Positions 15,220 to 24,900 of a stretch of 33,770 nt of DNA are shown piece after piece. Both the position numbers and the translations under genes were made by a program. This stretch comes from an uncultured Bacteroidales bacterium (GTDB taxonomy: Bacteria > Bacteroidota > Bacteroidia > Bacteroidales > UBA4417): assembly GCA_903879715.1 (NCBI GenBank), contig CAIRMR010000083.1, forward strand, positions 1-33,770. The letters run 5' to 3'. The notes under the pieces are model-generated. The model worked only from the letters and a program-made list of their open reading frames with translations, did not search any database and had not been told where the DNA came from. The first letter of the stretch is position 1. The number at the start of each line of letters is the position of its first letter.

Positions 15220-16584
15220 ATGGAAAGCAATTTTAAACTGGTATTAGTGGCAGTAATCATGCTTAGTTCAACAATGTGCAAGAGCCCCTCAAATCTAAAT
15301 AAAGAAGATACAACACTCAATTCTAAAATTAAAGATGAGGAAAAACCGAAACATTCATCTAAAGGAAATTACGACTGGGAGAAAAATATGGTAGTTGCTG
15401 ACAGAAAGCATTCCGCTGCTGGTATGTTACTGCCTCTTCAGTCTTATGAGGAGACAATTAAGCGAGGCGTGTCATTTTTGTTAGATGATCATTTGAAATG
15501 GTTCAAAGGATCGACCGAAATTCTTATTGATGAGAATGGACAGACTCAGATGCCATGGTTGTACTATTCGAATTTGCAGCACAATGGTGAGCCATTTCCA
15601 AATGCTATAGACCGTTTTATTTCGTATCCAGCATTTCATCACTCTTTGATGATTAAGACTTTTGTTAAACTATTTAATTATTTCGATGATAAGCGAGCAC
15701 TCAACGAAGCTATTAAACTGGCAGATTGGAATATCGCACATAGTACACCAAACGACGTGGCATATGCAAACATGCCTTACAGTACGTTGGAGGAAAAGAA
15801 ACCCGGAGGATTTCGAGACGGAAGCGGTATCATGCCAGACAAAGCAGCTATTATGGCTTTGGCGTATATAGAATTGTATAAAGCCAGTAATAAGGAGCGG
15901 TTTTTGAAAGCCGCTGAAGCTATAGGTCAGAGCCTGGCAAAGAATCAACGAGCTAATGGCACCTGGCCTTTCCGTGTCGATCCTAAAACAAAAAAGGTGA
16001 TTGAAGATTATACAAGCAGTGTCATCTATGCGGTCATATTGTTTGAGAATCTGGATGAATTGAATAAAAATGATCATTACAAAGTCTATCGTGACAGAAC
16101 ATGGGAATGGTTGCTGAATGGACCTATCAAGACCAAAGAATTTCGAGGTTTCTATGAAGACATCCTGGAAAGCACAGAGGGTCGTACCAATTACGATTGC
16201 CTAGACGTGATTCGTTATTTATTGGCCAATCGTACGGATAACAATGGCTATCTTGAGAAGGCACTGGAACTTAATGCCTGGATTGAAGAAATCTTTATGG
16301 ATAAGATCGAGGGATTTGAGCCTGCTGAAGGGATTAGAGAACAGTTGCAATGTAACTACATAATGGGGATTCACAGCCTAAACTGGGCATCTGTGCTAAA
16401 GGAACTTGCAGAGACTTCGAGTGATGAAAAGATGATGGAACGGGCTAAGCAGACAGCCAATTATGTCACCTATTACCTTCAGCCAGACAACCGGATTGTG
16501 GTGGGATTTCAGTTTAATGCATGGTGGTATAGTTGCCATACTGGGGTGATCCTGTATTTGTTGGATTTCATCAAGCAAGAGTGA
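15220..16584 (+). CDS. Alpha/alpha-toroid (six-hairpin glycosidase-like) lipoprotein
   Basis: About 454 residues from ATG 15220. The signal 'FKLVLVAVIMLSSTMC' ends in a Cys (about 20), suggesting a lipoprotein, followed by a Lys/Asp/Ser-rich linker. The rest is helical with repeated hairpins and aromatic/glycine turns ('FHHSLMIKTFVKLFNYF', 'KAAIMALAYIELYKASN', 'ANGTWPFRVDPKTKKV', 'TNYDCLDVIRYLL', 'GFQFNAWWYSCHTGVILYLLDFI'), the look of an (alpha/alpha)6 toroid as in GH88/GH105, GH127-like enzymes or polysaccharide lyases. No family motif is decisive. It follows the isomerase by 50 bp and precedes the acetylesterase by 62 bp, so a joint role in oligosaccharide processing is likely. Possible alternatives are an epimerase or lyase. 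Confidence 0.7.
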   Translation: MESNFKLVLVAVIMLSSTMCKSPSNLNKEDTTLNSKIKDEEKPKHSSKGNYDWEKNMVVADRKHSAAGMLLPLQSYEETIKRGVSFLLDDHLKWFKGSTEILIDENGQTQMPWLYYSNLQHNGEPFPNAIDRFISYPAFHHSLMIKTFVKLFNYFDDKRALNEAIKLADWNIAHSTPNDVAYANMPYSTLEEKKPGGFRDGSGIMPDKAAIMALAYIELYKASNKERFLKAAEAIGQSLAKNQRANGTWPFRVDPKTKKVIEDYTSSVIYAVILFENLDELNKNDHYKVYRDRTWEWLLNGPIKTKEFRGFYEDILESTEGRTNYDCLDVIRYLLANRTDNNGYLEKALELNAWIEEIFMDKIEGFEPAEGIREQLQCNYIMGIHSLNWASVLKELAETSSDEKMMERAKQTANYVTYYLQPDNRIVVGFQFNAWWYSCHTGVILYLLDFIKQE

Positions 16585-16646
16585 GATAAATTCGGTTTAA
16601 ATCTTAAAAAGTAGATATATGTTACTATAAATTTTTAATCAAAAAC

Positions 16647-18041
16647 ATGAGACAAATTCTTTTGAACATCATTCTACTTTTCATCTACATTCCCAATGGA
16701 TTTGGGAAAATTGTGCTTTCAACAGTTTTTTCGGACAATATGGTCTTGCAACAAAATTCTGAAGTTGTTATTTGGGGCTGGGGAATACCTGGTGAAAAGA
16801 TTAAAATAATAGCAAGTTGGAATGTAAAAGATACAGTGATAGCAGTGCCTGATAATCAGGCTAAATTCCTTATTACTTTAAAAACCATTCAAGCCGGCGG
16901 TCCATATATCGTCCAACTTATTGGTACTTCAAAAATTACATTGAGCGATGTTATGCTGGGTGAAGTTTGGCTGTGCAGCGGGCAGTCGAACATGGAATGG
17001 TCTGCTGATTACGGTATTAAAAATGGAGAACAAGAAATTGCCAATGCAAACAATCCTAATATTCGAATTCTTCATATTCAGAAAATAGGTGCTGATTTTC
17101 CTCAGCAAACATGTCAGGGATCATGGGAAGTATGCTCGTCCGAAACCATGCGCAAAACAAGTGCGATAGGCTATTTTTTCGCTCGGGAATTACAGCAAAA
17201 GCTGAATGTTCCGGTGGGAATCATAGTTTCGGCATGGGGTGGAACTCCCATCGAAGTCTGGATGGAAAAAAGCAGCATTATTCAAAATCCGGAACTTAAT
17301 AAAAACAAATTTAAGTGGCCGGATGCCAATCGACCGGACGAATCCGGGGTACTTTACAATTCGATGATTAATCCTTTAATTCCATTTGGTATTGCCGGAG
17401 CAATCTGGTACCAGGGCGAGTCGAATACAATGAATTATTCGGTTTATGCAGCCATGATGAAAACCATGATTGAAGGCTGGCGTAAAGACTTTAAAAAAGA
17501 TTTCCCGTTCTATTTTGTTCAGATAGCCCCATTTGATTATTGGGAAGGTGCTGATGCCAGACTACTTCGTGAACAACAGGGCATTGCTTCTAAAACCATT
17601 CCCAATACCGGCATGGTGGTGATTTCTGACCTTGTTGATGATGTAAAAGACATTCACCCGAAAAACAAACTGGATGTTGGTAAACGCCTGGCAAACTTCG
17701 CCCTGGTCGAAACTTATAAAAAAGAGATTGGTGCATATAAAAGTCCGATGTACCAGGCCATGCAGTTTGAAAAGGGCAAGATGCGTCTGTCGTTCAGCAA
17801 TGTGCAGACGAGCCTCAAATGTTCGGCTGAAACTCCCGGGAAATTTCTGATTGCCGGCGAAGATCAGAACTTTATTCCTGCAACGGCTAAGATTGAAGGA
17901 AAAACGATTTTGCTTTCGTCGAAACTGGTAAAATCTCCGGTAGCGGTTCGGTATTGTTTCGATAACACTTCGTTGCCGGATATTTTCAGTTCTGAAGGTT
18001 TGCCTTTGGCTCCGTTCAGGACTGACAACTGGGATAATTAA
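16647..18041 (+). CDS. Sialate O-acetylesterase-type carbohydrate esterase (SASA, SGNH-like)
   Basis: 464 residues with an N-terminal signal peptide (cleavage near residue 20). After a jelly-roll-like N-terminal part ('FSDNMVLQQNSEVVIWGWGIPGEKI') comes the SGNH hydrolase core: 'LCSGQSNMEW' with the nucleophile Ser114, 'SAWGGTPIEVWM' (195-206), 'AIWYQGESN' (252-260) and 'DIHPKNK' with catalytic His337. Enzymes of this family remove O-acetyl groups from sialic acid, xylan, pectin and other glycans. In this neighbourhood, deacetylation of a plant or algal polysaccharide is as plausible as host sialic acid. No other sialic-acid genes are present. The next gene follows after 33 bp, suggesting a shared transcript with the URO-D protein. 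Confidence 0.9.
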   Translation: MRQILLNIILLFIYIPNGFGKIVLSTVFSDNMVLQQNSEVVIWGWGIPGEKIKIIASWNVKDTVIAVPDNQAKFLITLKTIQAGGPYIVQLIGTSKITLSDVMLGEVWLCSGQSNMEWSADYGIKNGEQEIANANNPNIRILHIQKIGADFPQQTCQGSWEVCSSETMRKTSAIGYFFARELQQKLNVPVGIIVSAWGGTPIEVWMEKSSIIQNPELNKNKFKWPDANRPDESGVLYNSMINPLIPFGIAGAIWYQGESNTMNYSVYAAMMKTMIEGWRKDFKKDFPFYFVQIAPFDYWEGADARLLREQQGIASKTIPNTGMVVISDLVDDVKDIHPKNKLDVGKRLANFALVETYKKEIGAYKSPMYQAMQFEKGKMRLSFSNVQTSLKCSAETPGKFLIAGEDQNFIPATAKIEGKTILLSSKLVKSPVAVRYCFDNTSLPDIFSSEGLPLAPFRTDNWDN

Positions 18042-18074
18042 GTAAAAATAATGTAAAAAAATAAAACTAAAATC

Positions 18075-19178
18075 ATGAATTCTAGAGAGCGTGTTTTAAA
18101 AGCCTTTAAACGGCTGCCAGGATTACCAGATCGGGTTCCGGTTCAGTTTGAACTTTGCCGGCAGTTGTCCGACCATTTCGGAAAAGAACTGGGTATCCCT
18201 GTTCATTACACCGATAATCCGTATGAAGATGTTACATACCGTATCAGCGCCAACGAGTTGCGTGTGGCCATGGGGAGCGATGTAGTCGTAACCGGAGCTG
18301 CGGTTTCCGACGATTATAAAATTATCATGGATGAGCAGGGTTGCTGGCTAAATGAATATGGCATGAAAATGCGGCAAGGTGATATTTATGTGGAAGTGAT
18401 TGAATATCCTCTGGCAAACGCTGAAACAAGGGCTGATATAGAGAACTTTCAATTCCCTGATCCTGATGCGCCGGGACGATACAGAGACGCTGAAGCACTG
18501 GTAAAAAAATATAAAAACGATTACCTGGTTATCGGCGATATTGAAGTAACGGTATTCTCACTGGCTCATCAACTGGCCGGCATGGAGAAACTACTGGTTG
18601 ATATGATGATGGAAACAGAATACGTGATACCCTTATTCGAAGCCTGTGCCGAATACCAGACACAAGTTGGCCTGCGACTCATCGAAAAGGGAGTGGATGC
18701 TATCTGGTTCGGCGATGATTTTGGAACACAAACCAGTTTGATTCTCCCTCCCGAAACTTTTCGCGAACAACTGAAACCACATTACAAACGAATGATCGAT
18801 CGGTTTAAAGAAGCCAAGCCTGACATTATTCCTATCCTGCATTGCGACGGGGCTGTTGCTGAACTTCTTGATGATATCCGTGAAATGGGTTTCGAGGTCT
18901 TTAATCCGGTTCAGCCTGGTGTTCCCGGGCATTTGCCCCAGGATATGAAAGAGCGGTTCGGCGAAAAGTTTGCTTTCTGGGGTGCCATTGATCAACAGGA
19001 TTTGCTGCCTAACGGTACAGATGAAGACTTAGAAAAAGACATTATCGAAAAAATCAGCATTCTTGGCAAAGGGGGCGGTTATATGATTTCTCCGGCCCAC
19101 ATCCTGCAGAACGACGTTTCGCCCGAACGGGTACTGAAATTTATTGAACTGAGCAAAAGACATGGAAGTTATAGTTAG
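18075..19178 (+). CDS. Second URO-D-family protein, candidate substrate-specific corrinoid methyltransferase
   Basis: 367 residues of the URO-D fold, but a different branch from the MtaA-like gene: 'WFGDDFGTQTSLILPPETFREQLKPHYKRM' region (211-240), 'LHCDG' (His256-Cys257), 'EVFNPVQPGVPG' (274-285), 'FWGAIDQQDLLPNGT' (301-315) and 'GGGYMISPAH' (333-342). The H-x-C...C zinc triad of MtaA is absent, and true porphyrinogen decarboxylation is unlikely here because no haem genes are nearby. Relatives with these motifs are common beside corrinoid proteins in anaerobes. The best guess is a methyltransferase that removes a methyl group from a specific substrate and loads it onto the corrinoid protein encoded ~7 kb upstream. 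Tight spacing to the esterase suggests co-expression with sugar processing. Confidence 0.75.
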   Translation: MNSRERVLKAFKRLPGLPDRVPVQFELCRQLSDHFGKELGIPVHYTDNPYEDVTYRISANELRVAMGSDVVVTGAAVSDDYKIIMDEQGCWLNEYGMKMRQGDIYVEVIEYPLANAETRADIENFQFPDPDAPGRYRDAEALVKKYKNDYLVIGDIEVTVFSLAHQLAGMEKLLVDMMMETEYVIPLFEACAEYQTQVGLRLIEKGVDAIWFGDDFGTQTSLILPPETFREQLKPHYKRMIDRFKEAKPDIIPILHCDGAVAELLDDIREMGFEVFNPVQPGVPGHLPQDMKERFGEKFAFWGAIDQQDLLPNGTDEDLEKDIIEKISILGKGGGYMISPAHILQNDVSPERVLKFIELSKRHGSYS

Positions 19179-19322
19179 GTCTGGTAAGCAGAATAAATTT
19201 GAATTACTTTTTTGTTCTTAAAGATCAAAATACAATGTGATAATCGGGTAGTTCATTAGTGGTATGAAAAAGCGGTTATGAATATTCTGATTGTAAAATA
19301 ATACTAACAAAGCCGGATCATC

Positions 19323-21863
19323 ATGTGGGAAATACACCCTGAAAATCACCTGCGAAGTAATAAAAAATCATTCTCTTTACTTCTTGCTGTTCTATTTATA
19401 ACAGCAATTGAAACATCAGGACAAAATATCGTAATCAACGAGGTTGTGGCTTCCAATTCTACAACCATATTGGATGAAGATAATAATTCCAGCGACTGGA
19501 TCGAACTTTATAACTGGGGAGACACTATTGTTAATCTGGCTGGTTTCGGATTGTCAAACGACAAAAGCCAGCCTCTTAAATGGATATTCCCCTCTGTTGA
19601 TATTCCTGCCAAAGGCTTTTTGCTGGTATTTGCTTCTAATAAAAACCGTAAAACGATTCCTCTTCATACTAACTTTAAAGTAAGCGCGTCAGGAGAATTT
19701 CTATCGGTCTCTAATCCTTCAGGTTCAATCGTTGATAGTATTCAAACTCCAGTATTGCTCACTGATTTATCCTACGGACGTATTCCTGACGGAGGCATTG
19801 ATTTTGCAATTCTTGCCAAACCAACCCCAGACTCAGGCAATATCGACTCCTTGTTTTTGCCACGATGCCAGGCACCGGTTATCTCACTGGCAGGTGGATT
19901 TTATTCAGGAACTGTAACCCTGAATATCAGCTCCAATGATCTCACTGCCAAAATATTTTATTCAAAGGATGGAAGCGAGCCAACCACCAGTTCCAACCAG
20001 TACAGCGTTCCCATAAACATAACAGGAACTACCGTTGTGCGTGCCAGATGTTTTGCTGATAGTATGTCGCCCAGTTTAATAGCTACAGAAACCTATTTCA
20101 TTAATGAAAATTTTTCCTTGCCTGTAATTTCGGTAACAACCGATCCGTACAATTTATGGGATAAAAATTACGGCATTTATGTTGATGATGGGGGATATCC
20201 CAATTGTAATTCATTTCAGGATTGGGAGCGACCGGTTAATATTGAGTATTTTGAAAAAACAGGGGATATCGGTTTCAAACTGGATGGCAGTGTGAAAATT
20301 CACGGCGGGCTTACGCGTATTGTGAACCAAAAGGCGTTGAATATTTATGCAAAAAAGGCTTATGGTCCTGATAAAATAGAGTACAAGCTGTTTGAAGAAA
20401 AAGACATCAGCGAATTTGAATCGCTTGTTCTTCGGAACGGCGGAAATGACTACAAATATGGAATCTTTCGAGATCCCATGATGATGACTTTGGTGAAAGG
20501 TCAGATGGACCTTGAAACACCGGCTTTCAATTATGTGATCCATTATCTGAATGGGAAATACTGGGGAATTGAATGCCTTCAGGAGAAATTTGATGAGCAC
20601 TATGTAGCTGCTAACAACCACCTGGATTCGGATAGCATTAATCTGATTGAATACCAGGCGTATAAAAGTCAGCCGGTTGCCTCGGCTGGTTCCGCTGAAA
20701 GTTATAACAACCTGATGAAATTTGTTGAAACCAATGATCTTTCGTTAAAAGCAAATTACGACAATGTGGCTGCACAAATTGATATCGAAAACTATATCAA
20801 TTACAACATCACTGAAATTTACATCGACAACGGCGACTGGCCCGGGAACAATATCAGGATATGGAATTCGACAAAGTCAGGGAGCAAATGGCGCTGGCTT
20901 TTGTGCGACCTCGATTTTGGATTTGGATTAAGTCCGTTTGGCTATGTGGAAGATCATACCAATCACAATACCATGGCAGTAGCAACACAACCTGATTTTT
21001 CAGGTGTATGGCCTAATCCGCCTTATTCCACTTTACTGCTCCGAAGCCTTTGTACTAATAGCGATTTCAGCCAAAAATTCATTAATAATTTCTGCGATCA
21101 GCTAAACACCACTTTCGAGCCTGAAAGGGTAAAAGGAATAATCAACGATTTTAAAACTCTGCTTAGCCCCGAAATGGCACGGCATAAGACCCGGTTCCCG
21201 GAATCAGCTCCCAACTGGAACAATGAGATAAATGTAATGCTGACTTTCGCTGATAAACGTGCAAACAATGTTTTCAACCACATAATGACAAAATTCAAGT
21301 TGCAGCGGACTTCCATCCTTACTTTCAATGCTGATACAGCCAAAGGCCAGATCCAGCTAAATACGTTGCTGCTGAAAACATTTCCCTGGAGCGGGAAATA
21401 TTTCCCTCATATTCCTTCAACAATAACTGCATTACCAAAACCGGGTCATACGTTTAATATGTGGTCGGATGGGGATACTGCCCGTGTTAAAATTATTGAT
21501 CCTGCCGGGCTGAAGCAATATACAGCATTCTTTGATTCAGATGGTACTACTCTGGCAAACGCTTCATTTGGCACTGCGGGTGTTGACGAACTAAAACAAA
21601 ATTTTCCGAATCCGTTTTCCGGATCCACCACCATCGGATTTGAACTGAAACAATCTTCAAAAGTAAGTTTGTTGGTTATAAATAGTTTTGGCGAAGTTGT
21701 TAAAACCCTTGAAAACAATTTGTTATCAGCAGGCAGCTATTCTTACGAATGGAATGGTACCAACCAGAATGGATCTCGGGTGGCAGCGGGCATGTACCTG
21801 TATCAATTGCGCACCGGTAACAGTCAGCAAACGAGGAAACTTTTCTATCTGAATAAAGATTGA
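19323..21863 (+). CDS. T9SS-exported lamin-tail / CotH-kinase-domain protein
   Basis: 846 residues. The signal peptide lies at about 14-34 after a charged extension. A lamin-tail domain (LTD) spans about 36-165 ('VINEVVASNS', 'DWIELYNWGDTIVNLAGFGLSN'). A chitobiase/hexosaminidase C-terminal-like Ig domain spans about 185-260 ('KIFYSKDGSEPTTSSN'). A CotH domain spans about 270-640, with 'VKIHGG', 'GDWPGNNIRIW' and the kinase-like 'CDLDFGFG' (Asp529, Asp531). The end is a T9SS type A sorting domain ('NFPNPFSGSTTIGFEL', '...AAGMYLYQLRTG'). CotH proteins are atypical kinases in spore coats and fungi. In Bacteroidota these LTD-CotH-T9SS proteins are common next to polysaccharide genes, but their role is not established. 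Probably surface-exposed. Confidence 0.85.
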   Translation: MWEIHPENHLRSNKKSFSLLLAVLFITAIETSGQNIVINEVVASNSTTILDEDNNSSDWIELYNWGDTIVNLAGFGLSNDKSQPLKWIFPSVDIPAKGFLLVFASNKNRKTIPLHTNFKVSASGEFLSVSNPSGSIVDSIQTPVLLTDLSYGRIPDGGIDFAILAKPTPDSGNIDSLFLPRCQAPVISLAGGFYSGTVTLNISSNDLTAKIFYSKDGSEPTTSSNQYSVPINITGTTVVRARCFADSMSPSLIATETYFINENFSLPVISVTTDPYNLWDKNYGIYVDDGGYPNCNSFQDWERPVNIEYFEKTGDIGFKLDGSVKIHGGLTRIVNQKALNIYAKKAYGPDKIEYKLFEEKDISEFESLVLRNGGNDYKYGIFRDPMMMTLVKGQMDLETPAFNYVIHYLNGKYWGIECLQEKFDEHYVAANNHLDSDSINLIEYQAYKSQPVASAGSAESYNNLMKFVETNDLSLKANYDNVAAQIDIENYINYNITEIYIDNGDWPGNNIRIWNSTKSGSKWRWLLCDLDFGFGLSPFGYVEDHTNHNTMAVATQPDFSGVWPNPPYSTLLLRSLCTNSDFSQKFINNFCDQLNTTFEPERVKGIINDFKTLLSPEMARHKTRFPESAPNWNNEINVMLTFADKRANNVFNHIMTKFKLQRTSILTFNADTAKGQIQLNTLLLKTFPWSGKYFPHIPSTITALPKPGHTFNMWSDGDTARVKIIDPAGLKQYTAFFDSDGTTLANASFGTAGVDELKQNFPNPFSGSTTIGFELKQSSKVSLLVINSFGEVVKTLENNLLSAGSYSYEWNGTNQNGSRVAAGMYLYQLRTGNSQQTRKLFYLNKD

Positions 21864-21912
21864 AAGAATTGAAATACAAAATCTTATCTATCAACTCAAA
21901 TAAACCCCAGGC

Positions 21913-24900
21913 ATGAGAACTAAACTTCAGAATTTTGAAATGACAGATTTAATTCTATTACCTAAGAATATATTGCAATTTGCAATCGCTCTGCTGTGGA
22001 TGGCATTGTTTCTCTTTTCCGGTTTTGCTTACAGTCAGAATGATGCTAAGGATGCACTGCAAACCTTAAACCTGATTAACGAAAATATCCACGATGCCAC
22101 CCTTAGCGTTGAGGCTGGTTCGTACCGGATAAAAACTACCGGAAATGATCCGTTTATTTACACGGATGCACTTCAAAACAGTCTTTCTCTGGGAAACACA
22201 GTCCTTTCATTTGAATACTTCTGTCCGCGCGGGCTCGACCATCTGGAAATCTACTTTTGCCCTCCGGTTGATGTAAATCATTCAAAACTGGTAAGTAAAA
22301 TAGGGCTTTCGGAAGGCTGGGTCGGGTTTTCCATAGACCTGGGAAAGGATATCGGGGATTGGGGAAAACCGGGAGAATATCTCCGGCTTGATTTAGGTAG
22401 TATTTCGGGTGTCGATATTCAAATCAGAAATATAAAACTAAGGGCCAAAACAGCCCGCGAAATCCAGCTGGCAAGCGAATACCAGGAAAAGAAACGAAAA
22501 GAAACCATTCTCGAAAACAACCTGAATAAGTATCTTTCAACGGAATATGCGGCCCATATTACAAAGGTTGAAGTTGGCAGCGACAAAATTACAATAAGTG
22601 GAAATGCTGAAAAAGCATCTTCACTCTTCCTTTGCGAGATTCCGCCTTATCAGGATGTGACGGAAGAACAAACTTTTGCCACAACAATTCCTGTTTCAGG
22701 AGGGACATTTAAAACTTCGGCTCCGCGTTTCATTAAACGTGATGGACAAACTTACGACCGGCTGCTTTCTAAATGGGTTCTTGCAAAAAAAACGGCATCG
22801 GGTTATTCATTGGTTTCACATGCCCGTTATCCCGATCAGATCAAGTCCAAATATAATCTTCCGTATGAAAAAGCCAGCAGCCGGAAAGGTTTAGGCGGAT
22901 TCAGCACTAACCGAGGGCATACAGAAGATATGGAAGACCTTGATATTACAAGTGCAACGGTAAATATATGGATTACCAGGTTCATGTACAGCAAAGCTGC
23001 GCCCGACCGGATTGAACACCAATACAACGGAAAATCTTACTATTTTGGCAAAAAAGAAGTAGCTGTATTTGATTCAACTTTCAGCTTTACAGCAAAAAGG
23101 AATATCATTACGGCAGCCATTCTCCTTATCGACAAAATTGAAAATTGTGCTGATCCCGAAATCGGGAAACTCCTGCAGCACCCCGATTGCGACCCGGCAG
23201 GAATTTATGCTATGCCGAATATGACCAATCCTGAAAGCGTTGAATGTTATGCTGCGGCACTTGATTTCCTGGCAAGCAGGTATAGCCGTCCCGACAAAAA
23301 ATATGGCCGTTGTAATCACTGGATTATGCACAACGAAGTGGATGCTGGTTGGGTCTGGACCAATGCTGGAGACAAAACTGCCCTGGTTTTTATGGATACA
23401 TACATCAAATCCATGCGTATGTGTTACAACATCGCACGAAGCTACAACCCGCATTCAGAGGTGTTTGTAACGCTTACCCATTACTGGGCGTGGACATCAC
23501 ACCCTAAATTCTACCCTTCAAAAGATCTGATGGAATACCTCCTGAAATATTGCCGTGCTGAAGGGGATTTTCAATGGGCAATGGCTCAGCATCCGTATCC
23601 TGAAGATCTGTTCGAGCCCAAAACATGGCTCGATCCGAGAGTTACCTTCGATTTTAATACTCAGCTGATCACATTTAAAAACCTGGAAGTCCTGGATGCC
23701 TGGATCAAGCTTCCCGAAGCACTTTACCAAGGAAAGACAAAACGAACACTCTGGCTTTCTGAAAACGGTACCAATTCAAGAACTTATTCCGATCAGGATT
23801 TAAAAGAACAGGCAGCAGGCTTTGCCTATACCTGGAAGAAAATGAAAGATTTGGATGGAATTGACGGTTTTCAATGGCATAACTGGTTCGATCACCGGGG
23901 GGAGGGAGGCTTAAGGATCGGATTGCGTCGTTTTCCGGATGATGAAACTGATCCCGGTGGAGCGAAACCGGTTTGGTATGTGTACCAGGCTGCCGGAAGA
24001 GCCAATGAAGATTCGGTATTTGATCAGTACAAACAGGTTATTGGTATCAGGGATTGGGATGAAGTCAACTACATCGGTGAAATAGACCCGGCGAAGAAAC
24101 AACAGTCGTACCGTGATCTGAAGAGCGACTCCTGGGTGGCAACCGATGCTTTGGGCCGAAAACTTCCGACTTATGAAGATTGTGGTCCGGTAAAGAAAGA
24201 CCGCTTTGTCGGGATGTTTTATTTTATGACCCATATCACTCCGGGAGGTCCTGGTCCGTATGATGTAACTAAAACAATGAAAGCCAATCCTGATAATCCG
24301 CTTTGGGTTGATGGTGATTATTTCTGGGGCGAACCTGAAAACGGGTATTATCTTTCAAATGAAAAATGGATGATCCGGAAACATGCTCAGCTATTGTCGG
24401 ATGCCGGAGTGGATGTCATCATTTTTGATGTAACCAATGATAAAACATTCCCTGAAGTATATCTTCCGGTTTGCGAAGTTTTCCGTGAGATGCGTTCAAA
24501 TGGCGAAAAAACTCCTGATATCGCATTCCTGGGAAGTGAAATTTCAGTGAATACATTATGGAAAGACTTCTATAAAAAAGCCATGTATCCCGACCTGTGG
24601 TTTCAATGGAAAGGAAAGCCATTGCTGCTTTTTGGCCAGCATGAAATCCCGACGAGGAAGAAAAATAACGATGTGGTTTTCGCTGAGGAGATCCGCAGTT
24701 TCTTTTCAATCCGCCAGAGCTGGGCCTGGACTTCGCTTCCCTGGTATCAAAGCTGCCCGTATGGAAAAGATAAATGGCCATGGGTTGATCATTATCCCCA
24801 GGCTATCAACTGGCACGAATCTCCGGATAAAGCTGAGATGATCCCGGTGGCAGTAGGGCAGCACCCGCTTTCAAACATCGGCAGGAGTTATCATAACTAC

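Noticed and set aside
16647-18041. Evidence of sialic acid catabolism
   Set aside because: The SASA family acts on many acetylated glycans, and no sialidase, lyase, epimerase or kinase for sialic acid is recognisable in the window.
18075-19178. Uroporphyrinogen decarboxylase (HemE) of haem synthesis
   Set aside because: The motifs belong to a different URO-D branch, there are no haem genes nearby, and a corrinoid cassette lies in the same region.
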